DNA of 64,000 nucleotides, from assembly GCA_026393755.1 (NCBI GenBank), contig JAPKZO010000040.1, positions 295,968-359,967 of the forward strand, read 5' to 3'. The notes beneath the pieces were generated by a model. The model made no database searches. It worked only from the letters and a program-made list of their open reading frames with translations, and was not told the DNA's origin. Source of the DNA: Acidobacteriota bacterium (lineage in GTDB: Bacteria; Acidobacteriota; Vicinamibacteria; Vicinamibacterales; JAKQTR01). Shown here piece by piece: positions 23,622-32,742 of the stretch (positions are counted from its first letter, which is position 1; every line of letters starts with the position of its first letter). The position numbers and the translations under genes were made by a program.

Positions 23622-24890
23622 ATGAGCACCGAGAAAAAGAAGACACCGTTGTGGGGCTGGCACGAAGAGCATCACGCCAATCTGGTCGAGTTCGGCGACT
23701 ACATCATGCCCGTCTGGTATGCCAGCGCCAGAGACGAACACATGGCCGTCATCGCCGGCGCCGGGCTGTTCGACACCAGCCACATGGCCGTGGTGCGCGT
23801 CCACGGCCCGGGCTCGTTCGACCTGCTCCAGTGGTGCTTCACCCGGAATCTGCTCTCATGCGTCGGCAAGGACAACGCCCCCATCACGCCGGGCAAGTGC
23901 GTCTACGGCGCGTTCCTCGATGCGCGGGGCAATGCCGTCGACGACAGCATCGTGTACAAGGTCACCGACGAGGAGTACGTGGTCGTCGTCAACGCGGGGA
24001 TGGGAGGCGTCGTTGCCGCCCACCTGGACGCGAGCAAGAAGGACCTCGATGTCCGCTGCGTGGACATGACGGACAAGCTCGGGAAGATCGATATCCAGGG
24101 GCCGGCGGCGATCAGGATCATGCAGAAGGTCTTAAAGGCGCCGGACGCCACATTCGACAAGCTGACGTACTTCTCGTTCAAGGGCCACTTCGACCCGAGA
24201 TCCGGGTTCGCCGCGGACGCCCAGTTCCTGGACGGGACGCCCATGCTGCTCTCTCGATCCGGATACACCGGCGAGGTGGGGTTCGAGATCTTCGTGGGGC
24301 GCGAACACAACGTCAGAATCTGGGAACTGCTGATGGACGCCGGCAAAGACCTCGGCCTCATCGCTTGCGGCCTGGCGGCCAGGGACTCGCTGCGAACCGG
24401 CGCGGTGCTGCCGCTCTCACATCAGGACATCGGCCGCTGGACCTACGTCCATCATCCGTGGCCATTTGCCCTGCCCTTCAATCAGGCGGGCGACGGATTC
24501 ACGAAGGCGTTTCTGGGATCGGCGGCACTGGAGAAAGCGATCGACGCCCCGTACACCCTCACCTTCGTCGGCAACGATCTGCGGAAGATCGACGCGCACG
24601 AAGCAGTCGTGCGCGACATGGAGGGGCGTGAGATCGGCACGGTCCTTACGTGCGCGACCGACATGGCCATCGGGCGCCACGAGGGCAGGATTTACAGCGT
24701 GGCGTCGCCCGACAAGCCAGCGGGGCTCGCGATCAGGGGCTTGAGCTGCGGGTTCATCAAGGTTCACGCGAACCTGAGGCCGGGAACCGCCGTCGAGTTG
24801 AAGGACAGCAAGCGGTCGATTCGGGTGTCGATTGAATCCGACGTCCGTCCGGACCGGACCGCGCGCAAGGCGTTGAAGAATTTTCTCTAG
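23622..24890 (+). CDS. Aminomethyltransferase family protein (GcvT-like)
   Basis: A 422-residue folate-dependent aminomethyltransferase-family protein. The N-terminal domain has GAGLFDTSHMAVVRVHGP, GKCVYGAFLDARGNAVDDSIVY and VNAGMG, matching the T-protein folate and catalytic regions (an Asp in VDD). SRSGYTGEVGFEIF and ACGLAARDSLRTGAVLPL follow, and a C-terminal beta-barrel closes the protein. GGAGAGG precedes ATG 23622. No gcvH or gcvP lies nearby and no glycine riboswitch is evident upstream, so it may be a stand-alone demethylase/aminomethyltransferase relative and not the glycine-cleavage subunit. Its last 134 nt overlap the antisense antiporter gene. Confidence 0.8.
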   Translation: MSTEKKKTPLWGWHEEHHANLVEFGDYIMPVWYASARDEHMAVIAGAGLFDTSHMAVVRVHGPGSFDLLQWCFTRNLLSCVGKDNAPITPGKCVYGAFLDARGNAVDDSIVYKVTDEEYVVVVNAGMGGVVAAHLDASKKDLDVRCVDMTDKLGKIDIQGPAAIRIMQKVLKAPDATFDKLTYFSFKGHFDPRSGFAADAQFLDGTPMLLSRSGYTGEVGFEIFVGREHNVRIWELLMDAGKDLGLIACGLAARDSLRTGAVLPLSHQDIGRWTYVHHPWPFALPFNQAGDGFTKAFLGSAALEKAIDAPYTLTFVGNDLRKIDAHEAVVRDMEGREIGTVLTCATDMAIGRHEGRIYSVASPDKPAGLAIRGLSCGFIKVHANLRPGTAVELKDSKRSIRVSIESDVRPDRTARKALKNFL

Positions 24891-26238
24891 ACCGCTTCTC
24901 GGCTGTGAGCCTCCATTCACAGGTCTGGCAGATCTCCAGTTTGCCTGCTGCCGCGCGATCGCGGCCGGAAGTGGAGGTGGTTGCTGGTTCAGCCCGGCCC
25001 GGGGCGGCCTGCTTCCCCCTGGCGACTCGGACCCGTACGCCCTCGCGCAGCCGCAGCAGATGCGAGGGTGTCGCGAGGAACAGGGCGGCTGCGGCCGTCA
25101 GGTACAGCACGGCAAACATCATCTGATTGGTTGGGGCGCCGACGACGGCCGCCGCCGACGTTCCGACAAGCCGCGGCAACAGCAACTGACCGGCAAACAG
25201 GCTGAACAGCAGGACCGCGCCGCTCGGCGACAAGCGAAGCCGCGACAGCAGCACGACGCCGAGCGCCGACTGCGCCGCGGTCAGGAAGATCTCGTTCATC
25301 TGCAGGGAGCCCATCGGGATGGGATGGTCGAGCGACCCGTGCGACAGCGCAAACACGCCCGGAATCATGCCGACCAGCAGCGTCCATTGGTTCAACTTCG
25401 ACGACAGCAGGCTGCCAAGCGCAAGGTTGGCCTGGCCACGCCAGGCAAACACGAGCGCGACGACGAACTCGGGCGCCTCCGACGCGATCGGCGCCAACCA
25501 CTGCACCAGCAGGAACTCGTTGATGCCGACCTGTTTGCCGGTGGCAATCAGGCCTTCACAGAAGCTCTCTGCGTTCAGCACGATGGCGCCGGCCGCCAGC
25601 ACGAACAGGCTGGCGGTGACCACCCGTCTGGGCCGTTTGGCCAGCGCGATGATCGCCGCAGCCGGCCCGATCGCGCGCGGCTCCTCGCAGGGGCGTTTCG
25701 CGGCGACGATGATGTACCACGTGTAGAGGCTGAGAAAGACGAATCCATCGAGTATGGTCAGGCGGCCCTTGAGGGGAATGAGAAAAGCGTAGGCTGTTGC
25801 CAGGCCGAGAAACAGCAGTTCGGTTCGCCGATCAGCGGTCAGTCTGATGACGCGGCGAAACCGGATCCAGACGATGGCGGCGACCGCGCCCCACGCCACG
25901 CCGATGAGCAGGCGGTTGGCGCCGGTCATGTTGGCGACGGCGTACTGGGCGTACCCGCCGGCCGGGTCCTTTCCCGCGCTCCAGGTGAAGTACATGTCGA
26001 CCGCGTACTCTGGCAGCACGGCGACCAAGGCGACCACGGCCAGCGCGAGCGCCTGCGAAATGTCGGCCTGGGCCGCCTCGCACGCCCACAACAAGATGAA
26101 GGAGGCGCCCAGAATGGCCGTTCCAGACACGGCCGCGGCCGCCATGGGCGACGGCTGTATGCCGGAAAGCCGAAGCACGACGCCTGGGAGGATGGCGGAG
26201 GCCGCCGCAAGATACGGAACGAGTTGGCGGAGTCGCAT
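24757..26238 (-). CDS. Sodium/calcium exchanger-family (CaCA) membrane protein
   Basis: A 493-residue multispanning protein with the two inverted alpha repeats of cation/Ca2+ antiporters. The first has LPEYAVDMYFTW and ANMTGANRLLIG. The second has SEAPEFVVALVFAW and GSLLSSKLNQWTLLVG. About 11 hydrophobic segments end near residue 400. The remaining 90 residues are a polar tail rich in Arg, Ser and Thr that overlaps the end of gcvT in antisense by 134 nt. That tail is probably not part of the conserved fold and may reflect a lost stop codon. ATG 26238 lies 113 nt from the divergent symporter start. Ion selectivity cannot be told. Confidence 0.85.
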   Translation of the reverse strand: MRLRQLVPYLAAASAILPGVVLRLSGIQPSPMAAAAVSGTAILGASFILLWACEAAQADISQALALAVVALVAVLPEYAVDMYFTWSAGKDPAGGYAQYAVANMTGANRLLIGVAWGAVAAIVWIRFRRVIRLTADRRTELLFLGLATAYAFLIPLKGRLTILDGFVFLSLYTWYIIVAAKRPCEEPRAIGPAAAIIALAKRPRRVVTASLFVLAAGAIVLNAESFCEGLIATGKQVGINEFLLVQWLAPIASEAPEFVVALVFAWRGQANLALGSLLSSKLNQWTLLVGMIPGVFALSHGSLDHPIPMGSLQMNEIFLTAAQSALGVVLLSRLRLSPSGAVLLFSLFAGQLLLPRLVGTSAAAVVGAPTNQMMFAVLYLTAAAALFLATPSHLLRLREGVRVRVARGKQAAPGRAEPATTSTSGRDRAAAGKLEICQTCEWRLTAEKRSRENSSTPCARSGPDGRRIQSTPESTACCPSTRRRFPASGSREP

Positions 26239-26351
26239 CGATGCCAGTTCCTACTGTACCATCTGACCTGCCGCGGCGCGTTGCCGCCTTACTCAATCCG
26301 TCCCGGAGAGCGCATGACAATCGGCAGATCGACAGGGCGGAGGCTCCCGAC

Positions 26352-28100
26352 ATGACGTGGATCGACTGGACTATCGTTGTGCTCTACTTCGTCGCGAGCG
26401 CGGCCATCGGTGTGTATTACACGCGCCGCGCGGGCAGCAGCGTCGAGGAGTTCTTCCTCTCGGGCCGCAACCTCCCATGGTGGCTGGCCGGCACGTCCAT
26501 GGTGGCGACAACGTTTGCCGCCGACACGCCGCTTGCGGTCACCGAACTGGTGGCGAAGAACGGCATCGCCGGCAACTGGCTGTGGTGGAACATGGCGTTT
26601 GGCGCCGTGGCGACGGTGTTTTTTTTCGCACGGTTCTGGCGGCGCGCCGGCATCCTCACTGATGTCGAACTGGTGGAGTTGCGGTACTCGGGCAAGCCCG
26701 CCGCGTGGCTCCGTTGCGTACGCGGGCTCTACCTCGGCCTGTTCATCAACTGCGTGATCATGGGGTGGGTCAACCTCGCGATGGCCGCCATCCTCGAGGG
26801 CCTGCTCGGCGTACCGCACGACCAGGTGCTGTGGTGGGTGGGCGGCGTCCTTGCGCTGACAGCTGTCTACTCGGCGCTGTCGGGCCTCTGGGGCGTGGCC
26901 GTGACCGACGCCTTCCAGTTCGCGCTCGCGATGGCCGGCACGACGATACTGGCCGTCATTGTCGTGAACGTGCCGCAGGTCGGGGGCATCGCGGGCCTCA
27001 AGGCACACCTTCCCGAATGGGCCTTCCGCATGACGCCCGGAATCGGCGCGGCCTCTGACGCCGCGTCGGTAGGAGGCGCATTCATGATGAGCGCAGCCTC
27101 GTTCTTCGCGTTCGTCGGGATCCAGTGGTGGGCGTCCTGGTACCCGGGGGCCGAACCGGGCGGCGGCGGGTACATCGCGCAGCGCATGATGTCAGCGCGC
27201 AACGAACGGCACGCGGTGTTCGCGACGCTGTGGTTCACCATCGCGCACTACTGCATACGGCCGTGGCCGTGGATTATCACCGGGCTGGCCACGCTCGTGC
27301 TGTACCCCGATCTCGCACCGGATGCGAAACGCCTCGGCTACGTCTACGCGATGCGGGACTACTTGCCTGTGGGCCTGCTTGGCGTCCTGGTCGCGTCGTT
27401 CCTCGCGGCGTACATGTCGACGGTCTCGACGCAGCTGAACTGGGGCGCGTCATACGTCATCAACGACGTGTACCGGCGATTCGTCCGGCCATTGGCCTGC
27501 CAGCGGGAGCTGGTGCGGGTGTCGCGGATCACGACGTTCGTCATCATGGGGCTGTCGCTCATCGTCACGGCGATGCTCGGCACCATCTCGGGCGCGTGGA
27601 CGTTCATCATCGAGGCAGGCGCGGGTCTCGGGCTCGTCCTGATCCTGCGGTGGTTCTGGTGGCGGGTAAACGCCTGGAGCGAATTGACGGCCATGGTCGC
27701 GCCACTCATCGTGCTCGCGTTCGTCAGGTCGCGGACCACGATCGAGTTCCCGCAGAGCCTGTATCTCATCGTCGGCGCCACAACGGTGGCGTGGGTGACA
27801 GCCACCTTCGTGACGCCCGCTGTCGACACGGCGACGCTGGTCGCGTTTTACGCCCGGGTCCGGCCGGGCGGGCCAGGATGGCGGCCGATCGCTGCGCGGT
27901 GCCCGGAGGTTCGACCTGACGCGGGATTCGGCTGGCTGTTTGTCGATTGGATTGCAGGCGTCGCGTTGGTCTACGCCGTGCTGTTCGCGGTGGGCAGTGT
28001 GATTTTCGGCGAATGGATGCGCGCCGGGGTCCTGACCGGAGTCGCCGCCGTTTGTGCGATTGTCCTGGTCCGCAGCCTGTCGAAATGGGGTCGGACCTGA
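26352..28100 (+). CDS. Sodium:solute symporter (SSS) family transporter
   Basis: A 582-residue protein with about 13 membrane helices. The family start (WTIVVLYFVASAAIGVYY) is followed by the SSS signature SVEEFFLSGRNLPWW and by TFAADTPLAVTELV. ATG 26352 was chosen because GGAGG lies 8 nt upstream and the first helix begins directly after it; an in-frame start at 26241 adds 37 polar residues. The helix-8 region SFLAAYMSTVSTQLNWGASY carries the conserved sodium-site serine/threonine cluster. The stop codon lies inside the left arm of a REP-like inverted repeat, so the final two residues are repeat-derived. Substrate unknown. Confidence 0.9.
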   Translation: MTWIDWTIVVLYFVASAAIGVYYTRRAGSSVEEFFLSGRNLPWWLAGTSMVATTFAADTPLAVTELVAKNGIAGNWLWWNMAFGAVATVFFFARFWRRAGILTDVELVELRYSGKPAAWLRCVRGLYLGLFINCVIMGWVNLAMAAILEGLLGVPHDQVLWWVGGVLALTAVYSALSGLWGVAVTDAFQFALAMAGTTILAVIVVNVPQVGGIAGLKAHLPEWAFRMTPGIGAASDAASVGGAFMMSAASFFAFVGIQWWASWYPGAEPGGGGYIAQRMMSARNERHAVFATLWFTIAHYCIRPWPWIITGLATLVLYPDLAPDAKRLGYVYAMRDYLPVGLLGVLVASFLAAYMSTVSTQLNWGASYVINDVYRRFVRPLACQRELVRVSRITTFVIMGLSLIVTAMLGTISGAWTFIIEAGAGLGLVLILRWFWWRVNAWSELTAMVAPLIVLAFVRSRTTIEFPQSLYLIVGATTVAWVTATFVTPAVDTATLVAFYARVRPGGPGWRPIAARCPEVRPDAGFGWLFVDWIAGVALVYAVLFAVGSVIFGEWMRAGVLTGVAAVCAIVLVRSLSKWGRT

Positions 28101-28162
28101 TTTCAGCACCTGCGGCATGGGCTCGGCGTACGCGGTCCCGGAAATGAGTTTCGACCCCATCC
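28083..28162. repeat. REP-like element with 22-bp imperfect inverted ends
   Basis: The arms 28083-28104 and 28141-28162 match at 17 of 22 positions as an inverted repeat around the core ATGGGGTCG. The element lies between two convergent genes and contains the symporter stop. A 13-base exact copy of the arm core (AATGGGGTCGGAC) occurs at 57580-57592. This fits a short dispersed REP-type element that could also act as a bidirectional terminator. No transposase is in the window. Confidence 0.65.
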
Positions 28163-28163
28163 T

Positions 28164-29303
28164 CTAATAGCGCCCATATTGATCGGCCGCCACGCTCAGC
28201 GCCTCGACGTTCTCCGGTGGCGCATGGGGCGGGACCGAGCAGGCGGTCGAGAGAATGTAGCCGCCCCCTTCCATCGCAATCTCGAGGCAGCGCCTCGCGG
28301 CGTCGGCACACTCGGATGGCATTCCCCGCAGCACCGTGTTGACCGGGTCGATGTTGCCCTTGAGAAAGAGTCGGTGGCCGACTCGCCGCTTCGCGTCCGC
28401 CAGATCGACGTCCCCGATGGGCGGAGGATCCAGCGTGTCGATCCCCCTGGTGCCTGTCTCTTCGAGCAGCTCGAGCCGATCGCCGAGCTGGCCGCAGGTA
28501 TGCGTGTACACCGGCACGTCCGGGTGCGCCTCTCTGAACGCCGAAATGATGGTTCCTTCCGCAGGCAGCACGAACCGGCGGTAGTCGCGCGGCGAGATAA
28601 AGCCTCCGCCGGCGTAGGCGCTCGAGATCAGCACCGCATCCGCGCCGGCCGTGGCATGGCGGTCCATCAGCCGGATGGTGCCGCGCCCGAGCGCGTCGAG
28701 GCACGCAGTCACCTTGCCGGCATCGCGCCGCAGGGCCAGCATCAGTTCGGTCACTCCTACCAGTTCAGCCAACTGACTGAACGGCGAGAACACTTCGCCG
28801 TGCACGCTGACATCCGGACATCGGGACCGGACCAGTTCCATCGTGTCCCATTGCCACGGCGGGAAGGACGTCACCGCCGTCACGCCCGAGCGATCGTGCG
28901 GCTCGATGTAGTACAGCTTGTCCGGATCAACTTCGGCGAAACGAGGGAGCGGTTTCGGCGTGCCATCAGCCAGGCACACGTGCGGGTTGTCGTCGCGTGG
29001 AGTCTTCGTGATCGATCCGTTCGACCAGACGACGGACCGGCCGGCCGGGGCCTCGCGTATCTCGGTAACGAACGATCGCCACCGCGGATCACGCCCCGGA
29101 AGATTCACGAGAATGCCGTCAAATCGATACCGGCGCTTCAGGGTCACGAGGGCATCGGCAAACGCCGTCGTGTCGTGCCAGATCGCGACGGCGTCTCCGC
29201 CGGCGTGGAGGAAGTAGTGGCCGAGCGAAAGCTGGCACATCACCGGCACCCTGTCTGGTGCGCCGCTCCGCATGGCGGCAGCCATCCGCTCGCGTGACGT
29301 CAT
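28164..29303 (-). CDS. Uroporphyrinogen-decarboxylase-superfamily protein (URO-D/MtaA-like methyltransferase family)
   Basis: A 379-residue TIM-barrel protein of the URO-D family. It starts with SRERMAAAMRSGAPDRVPV, typical of the family, and has the C-terminal block YTHTCGQLGDRLELLEETG, a TLDPPPIGDVDLADAKRRVG segment and LKGNIDPVNTVLRG. The H-x-C in THTCG matches the metal-binding site of MtaA/CmuA-type corrinoid methyltransferases better than true heme-pathway HemE, so a one-carbon methyl-transfer role is likely. No corrinoid-protein gene is adjacent. ATG 29303 matches the family's N-terminus; it lies 37 nt after the CDF gene stop, in the same orientation. Confidence 0.8.
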   Translation of the reverse strand: MTSRERMAAAMRSGAPDRVPVMCQLSLGHYFLHAGGDAVAIWHDTTAFADALVTLKRRYRFDGILVNLPGRDPRWRSFVTEIREAPAGRSVVWSNGSITKTPRDDNPHVCLADGTPKPLPRFAEVDPDKLYYIEPHDRSGVTAVTSFPPWQWDTMELVRSRCPDVSVHGEVFSPFSQLAELVGVTELMLALRRDAGKVTACLDALGRGTIRLMDRHATAGADAVLISSAYAGGGFISPRDYRRFVLPAEGTIISAFREAHPDVPVYTHTCGQLGDRLELLEETGTRGIDTLDPPPIGDVDLADAKRRVGHRLFLKGNIDPVNTVLRGMPSECADAARRCLEIAMEGGGYILSTACSVPPHAPPENVEALSVAADQYGRY

Positions 29304-29340
29304 GGTGATGTCTCGGAAGACGCCGGCACCGCGAGCGGGG

Positions 29341-30258
29341 TCAGCCGACGCGGTCCAGTTTCTCGTCGTCCCACGATGTCGGATCGTCCAGCGATTCGAG
29401 GTGGGTGAGGACCGAGGCATTCGGCACGACGCGCCGGATGTCGGCCTCGATGCGTTCGACGAACCGATGCCCGTCGTGAACGGTCCACGCTCCTGGCACG
29501 AGCACGTGTACGGAGACGAAGCGGCGCGCCCCGGACTGCCGCGTGAGCAAGGCGTGAAACTGGACGCCTTCGGCATGCTCGTGCAGCACGCGGTTGACGG
29601 CGTCCCGTTCGGCGGGCGGCAGCACGGTGTCCATCAGGCCCAACACCGACGCGCGGACGATCCGCACGCCGGTCCAGACGATGTTGGCCGCGACCAACAG
29701 GGCGACGATCGGATCGAGGGAAGTCCAGCCCGTCAACGCCACGGCCCCTACGCCGACGACGACGCCGGCCGATGTCCAGACGTCGGTCAGCAGGTGGCGG
29801 GCGTTGGCCTCGAGGGTGATGGAATGGGCCACCCTGGCCTTCGGGAGCAGGATAAGCGCCACGCCGAGATTGATGAGCGACGCCGCCACCGACACGACGA
29901 GGCCGAGGCCGATCTGCTCCAGCGGTCTGGGCGAGTGCAGGCGCTCCACCGCCGCCACCGCGATGGCGAGGGCGGCGACCATGATCAATGCGCCTTCGAC
30001 GCCACTCGAGAAGTACTCGGCTTTGCTATGCCCATAGGCATGGTCGTCGTCGGCGGGCCTGGCTGCCACCGTCAGCATCGCCAGCGCCATCACGGCGCCA
30101 ACCAGGTTGACGCCGGACTCCATGGCATCCGACAGCAGCCCGACCGAACCCGTCAGCAGGTAGGCGGCCGTCTTGAGCACAATGGTCGCGAGGGCCGCGG
30201 CAATCGACAGCCACGCGAACCGTTTGAGCGACGAGCGGTCGGTCGAGTCTACTGTCAT
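29341..30258 (-). CDS. Cation diffusion facilitator (CDF) transporter
   Basis: A 305-residue divalent-metal/proton antiporter of the inner membrane. It has six hydrophobic segments, the helix-2 motif SDAMESGVN (D44), the loop [13 protein letters not shown], and the helix-5 pair H-x-x-x-D in [14 protein letters not shown] cytosolic ferredoxin-like domain follows (about 205-290, [23 protein letters not shown]). ATG 30258 gives the expected short polar N-terminus. It is divergent from the SPFH gene at 30411 across a 152-nt gap. Metal preference (Zn, Fe or Mn) is not decidable, though SDAxES resembles iron/manganese or broad-range members more than CzcD. Confidence 0.92.
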   Translation of the reverse strand: MTVDSTDRSSLKRFAWLSIAAALATIVLKTAAYLLTGSVGLLSDAMESGVNLVGAVMALAMLTVAARPADDDHAYGHSKAEYFSSGVEGALIMVAALAIAVAAVERLHSPRPLEQIGLGLVVSVAASLINLGVALILLPKARVAHSITLEANARHLLTDVWTSAGVVVGVGAVALTGWTSLDPIVALLVAANIVWTGVRIVRASVLGLMDTVLPPAERDAVNRVLHEHAEGVQFHALLTRQSGARRFVSVHVLVPGAWTVHDGHRFVERIEADIRRVVPNASVLTHLESLDDPTSWDDEKLDRVG

Positions 30259-30410
30259 GGCGTCGGGATTCCGCCGTGGATCTTCACGTGAGAACGGCGG
30301 GCAGCCGGCCCCGCGGAATGCTCGTGACGGAAGAGACAGGATATCTCACTACGGCGCGGTAGAATAGGCCCGACGGCACCCGACCGCCGGCCTGACAGGA
30401 GACGACGACC

Positions 30411-31481
30411 ATGGGACTGATGGATTTGATCAAGGGCGAGTTCATCGAGGTGATCGAGTGGACCGACGACTCGCGTGACACGCTCTCATACCGTTTTCCG
30501 GATGAGGACAAGGCCATCAAGAACGGGGCGCAGCTCATCGTGCGCGAGTCGCAGGTGGTCCAGTTCATGTACCTCGGCCAGTTCGGCGACACATTCCAGC
30601 CGGGCAAGCACACGCTGACGACCGACAACATCCCGGTCATGACGAAACTGCAGTCGTGGAAGTACGCGTTCAACTCGCCCTTCAAGGCGGACGTGTTCTA
30701 CATCACGACGCGGCTGTTCACCGGCAACAAGTGGGGTACGGCCAATCCCATCATGGTGCGGGACAACGACTTCGGCGTCGTTCGCCTGCGGGCGTTCGGC
30801 ATCTTCGATTTCAAGATCGTCAATCCGCAGCTGTTCCTGAAGGAGGTCGCCGGATCGGACCAGCATTTCCGGCTCGACGAGTTCGCCGACACGATGCGGT
30901 CGCGCATGGTGAGCGTGTTCAGCGAGGCGCTGGCCTCGTCTCATGTGCCGGTCCTGGACGTGGCGACACGCTACAGTGAACTGGGCGATGCGCTGCTGCC
31001 GCTCATCAATCCCGCGGTCGGATCGAAGTACGGCCTCGAGATCACGAGCTTCATCGTCGAAAACGTGTCGGTGCCCGCCGAAGTGGAAGGGGCGATCGAC
31101 AAGCGGTCGAGCATGGCGGCCATCGGGAACCTCAACGACTACGTGAAGTACCAGATGGGTCAGGGAATGGCCACGGGCACCGGCGGGGCGGCGGGCATGG
31201 CGGCGGAGCTGGCGGTCGGCTTCGGTCTCGCGCAGCAGATGGTGCAGCAGGGCCTGATGAATCCGCAGGCGGCGGCCGCGGCGCCGGCAGCGGGAACCGC
31301 GGCGGCGGCGGCGGCCGCAACGGCGGTGGAACTGCTGTCACCAGCCGACGTCGCCAAGCGGCTTGGCGTCGCCGAGAGTGACGTGATGGCCATTATCGAG
31401 AGTGGCGATCTCAAGTCGAAGAAGATCGGCACGAGCTACCGCATCACGAAAACGGCACTCGACGCGTACCTGGCGCAATAG
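30411..31481 (+). CDS. YdjI-like SPFH protein with C-terminal excisionase-type HTH domain
   Basis: A 356-residue protein of the virion-core-like SPFH family (YdjI type), without a membrane helix. Diagnostic segments are FIEVIEWTDDSRDTLSYRFP, IKNGAQLIVRESQ, FGDTFQPGKHTL and GTANPIMVRDNDFGVVRLRAFG. An Ala-rich linker (about 275-305) leads to a 50-residue winged-helix/HTH_17 module (LLSPADVAKRLGVAESDV, KSKKIGTSYRITKTAL). In Bacillus, YdjI recruits PspA to the membrane with help from the zinc-ribbon protein YdjG; a YdjG-like gene follows here after 150 nt. The HTH end is often used for protein or DNA docking. AGGAG precedes ATG 30411. Confidence 0.88.
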   Translation: MGLMDLIKGEFIEVIEWTDDSRDTLSYRFPDEDKAIKNGAQLIVRESQVVQFMYLGQFGDTFQPGKHTLTTDNIPVMTKLQSWKYAFNSPFKADVFYITTRLFTGNKWGTANPIMVRDNDFGVVRLRAFGIFDFKIVNPQLFLKEVAGSDQHFRLDEFADTMRSRMVSVFSEALASSHVPVLDVATRYSELGDALLPLINPAVGSKYGLEITSFIVENVSVPAEVEGAIDKRSSMAAIGNLNDYVKYQMGQGMATGTGGAAGMAAELAVGFGLAQQMVQQGLMNPQAAAAAPAAGTAAAAAAATAVELLSPADVAKRLGVAESDVMAIIESGDLKSKKIGTSYRITKTALDAYLAQ

Positions 31482-31482
31482 C

Positions 31483-31503
31483 GGGCAACAAGGGGGGTTG
31501 CCC
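31483..31503 (+). terminator. Hairpin after the SPFH gene
   Basis: GGGCAAC (31483-31489) and GTTGCCC (31497-31503) form a perfect 7-bp stem with loop AAGGGGG, starting 2 nt after the SPFH stop. No T-run follows, so it may be an attenuator, mRNA-stabilising hairpin or dispersed repeat, and not a full terminator. The rest of 31504-31631 shows no gene. Confidence 0.35.
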
Positions 31504-31631
31504 CTACGGGAATATCGTTTCCGGAACCGTAGAGGCGCGATTCATCCGCCTTCGCGCCAAGCTTCGGCGGACCGCCGTAGCCCGACGAAGCTCTTTGAGC
31601 GAAGTCGCGGCGGAGGTGGTCGCGCCCGGTA

Positions 31632-32741
31632 ATGACGATGGACGAAACGCTCACACCGGTCGTCGCCCAACAGAAGCACGCCTGCCCGGCCTGCGGGGCC
31701 CAAGCGGAATGGCATCCCGGCAAGCAGAAGCTCATCTGTCCGTTCTGCGGCACGGAATCACCGTACGACATCAACAAGGACGCGGTCGCCATCGAGGAGA
31801 TCGATCTCGTCACGACACTGCGCGACATGCCGGACGAGATGCGTGGCTGGAACACCGAGCGCCGGAGCGTTCAGTGCCAGAACTGCAAGGCGGTGATGGT
31901 GTTCGATCCGGCGAAGGTCGGACAGAACTGCGAGTTCTGCGGCTCACCGGCCCTGGTCGACTACGCCGAGCTTAAGTCGCCAATCCGGCCGCAGAGCCTG
32001 CTCCCGTTCAAGATCTCGCACGATCAGATCCGTGACGGCATCAGGCGCTGGTACGCGAGCAAGTGGTTCGCGCCGAATGCGCTCAAACGGAAGGCGCTCG
32101 TCGATCAGGTGAAGGGACTCTACATTCCGTACTGGACCTTCGACGCGCAGGTCCACTGCCGCTGGGAAGCCGAAGCCGGCTACTACTACTACGTCACCGA
32201 GTCCTACACCGACAACCAGGGCCGCTCCCAGACGCGCCAGGTGAGGCGGGTGCGATGGGAACCGGCGTCAGGCGAACTCGACCACTTCTTCGATGATGAG
32301 CCGGTGCCAGCCACCAAGGGCGTGAACGAGTCGCTGCTGCGCGGCGTCGAGCCGTTTCCGACGAAGGAACTCGTGCCGTACGACACGGCGTTCCTGTCAG
32401 GCTTTGTCGTCGAGCGCTACCAGGTGGTGCTCGCCGACGCGGCGAAGGAATCCCGCGATCAGATGCATGCTCACCTGATGACGCTCTGCGGCCAGCAGGT
32501 GCCAGGGGATACGCAGCGGAACCTGCAGATTGCGCCAGACTTCTCGGGGCTGACGTTCAAGCACATTCTCGTGCCGGTGTGGCTGGTGACTTACCTGTAC
32601 GGCGCCAGGATGTACCAGGTCGTCGCCAACGGATGCACCGGCGTCATCGCCGGCCAGTACCCGAAGAGCGTCTGGAAGATCCTCTTCGTGGTGACCCTCG
32701 CGCTCGTGGTGCTGACGATCATCGCGCTCGCGAACCGGTAG
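31632..32741 (+). CDS. YdjG-like zinc-ribbon membrane protein
   Basis: A 369-residue protein with two N-terminal zinc ribbons: C18PAC21 with C36PFC39, and CQNC with CEFC near residues 80-105 (both TFIIB-like). A globular region follows with LLPFKISHDQIRDGIRRWYAS, LKGLYIPYWTFD-like text (here VKGLYIPYWTFDAQ) and YYYYVTESYTDN. One membrane helix at the very C-terminus (ILFVVTLALVVLTIIAL) anchors it. This matches Bacillus YdjG, which with YdjH and YdjI forms a PspA-recruiting membrane-stress complex. No YdjH or PspA gene lies in the window. ATG 31632 or 31638 could start it; GGAGG lies rather far upstream. Confidence 0.85.
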   Translation: MTMDETLTPVVAQQKHACPACGAQAEWHPGKQKLICPFCGTESPYDINKDAVAIEEIDLVTTLRDMPDEMRGWNTERRSVQCQNCKAVMVFDPAKVGQNCEFCGSPALVDYAELKSPIRPQSLLPFKISHDQIRDGIRRWYASKWFAPNALKRKALVDQVKGLYIPYWTFDAQVHCRWEAEAGYYYYVTESYTDNQGRSQTRQVRRVRWEPASGELDHFFDDEPVPATKGVNESLLRGVEPFPTKELVPYDTAFLSGFVVERYQVVLADAAKESRDQMHAHLMTLCGQQVPGDTQRNLQIAPDFSGLTFKHILVPVWLVTYLYGARMYQVVANGCTGVIAGQYPKSVWKILFVVTLALVVLTIIALANR

Positions 32742-32742
32742 A

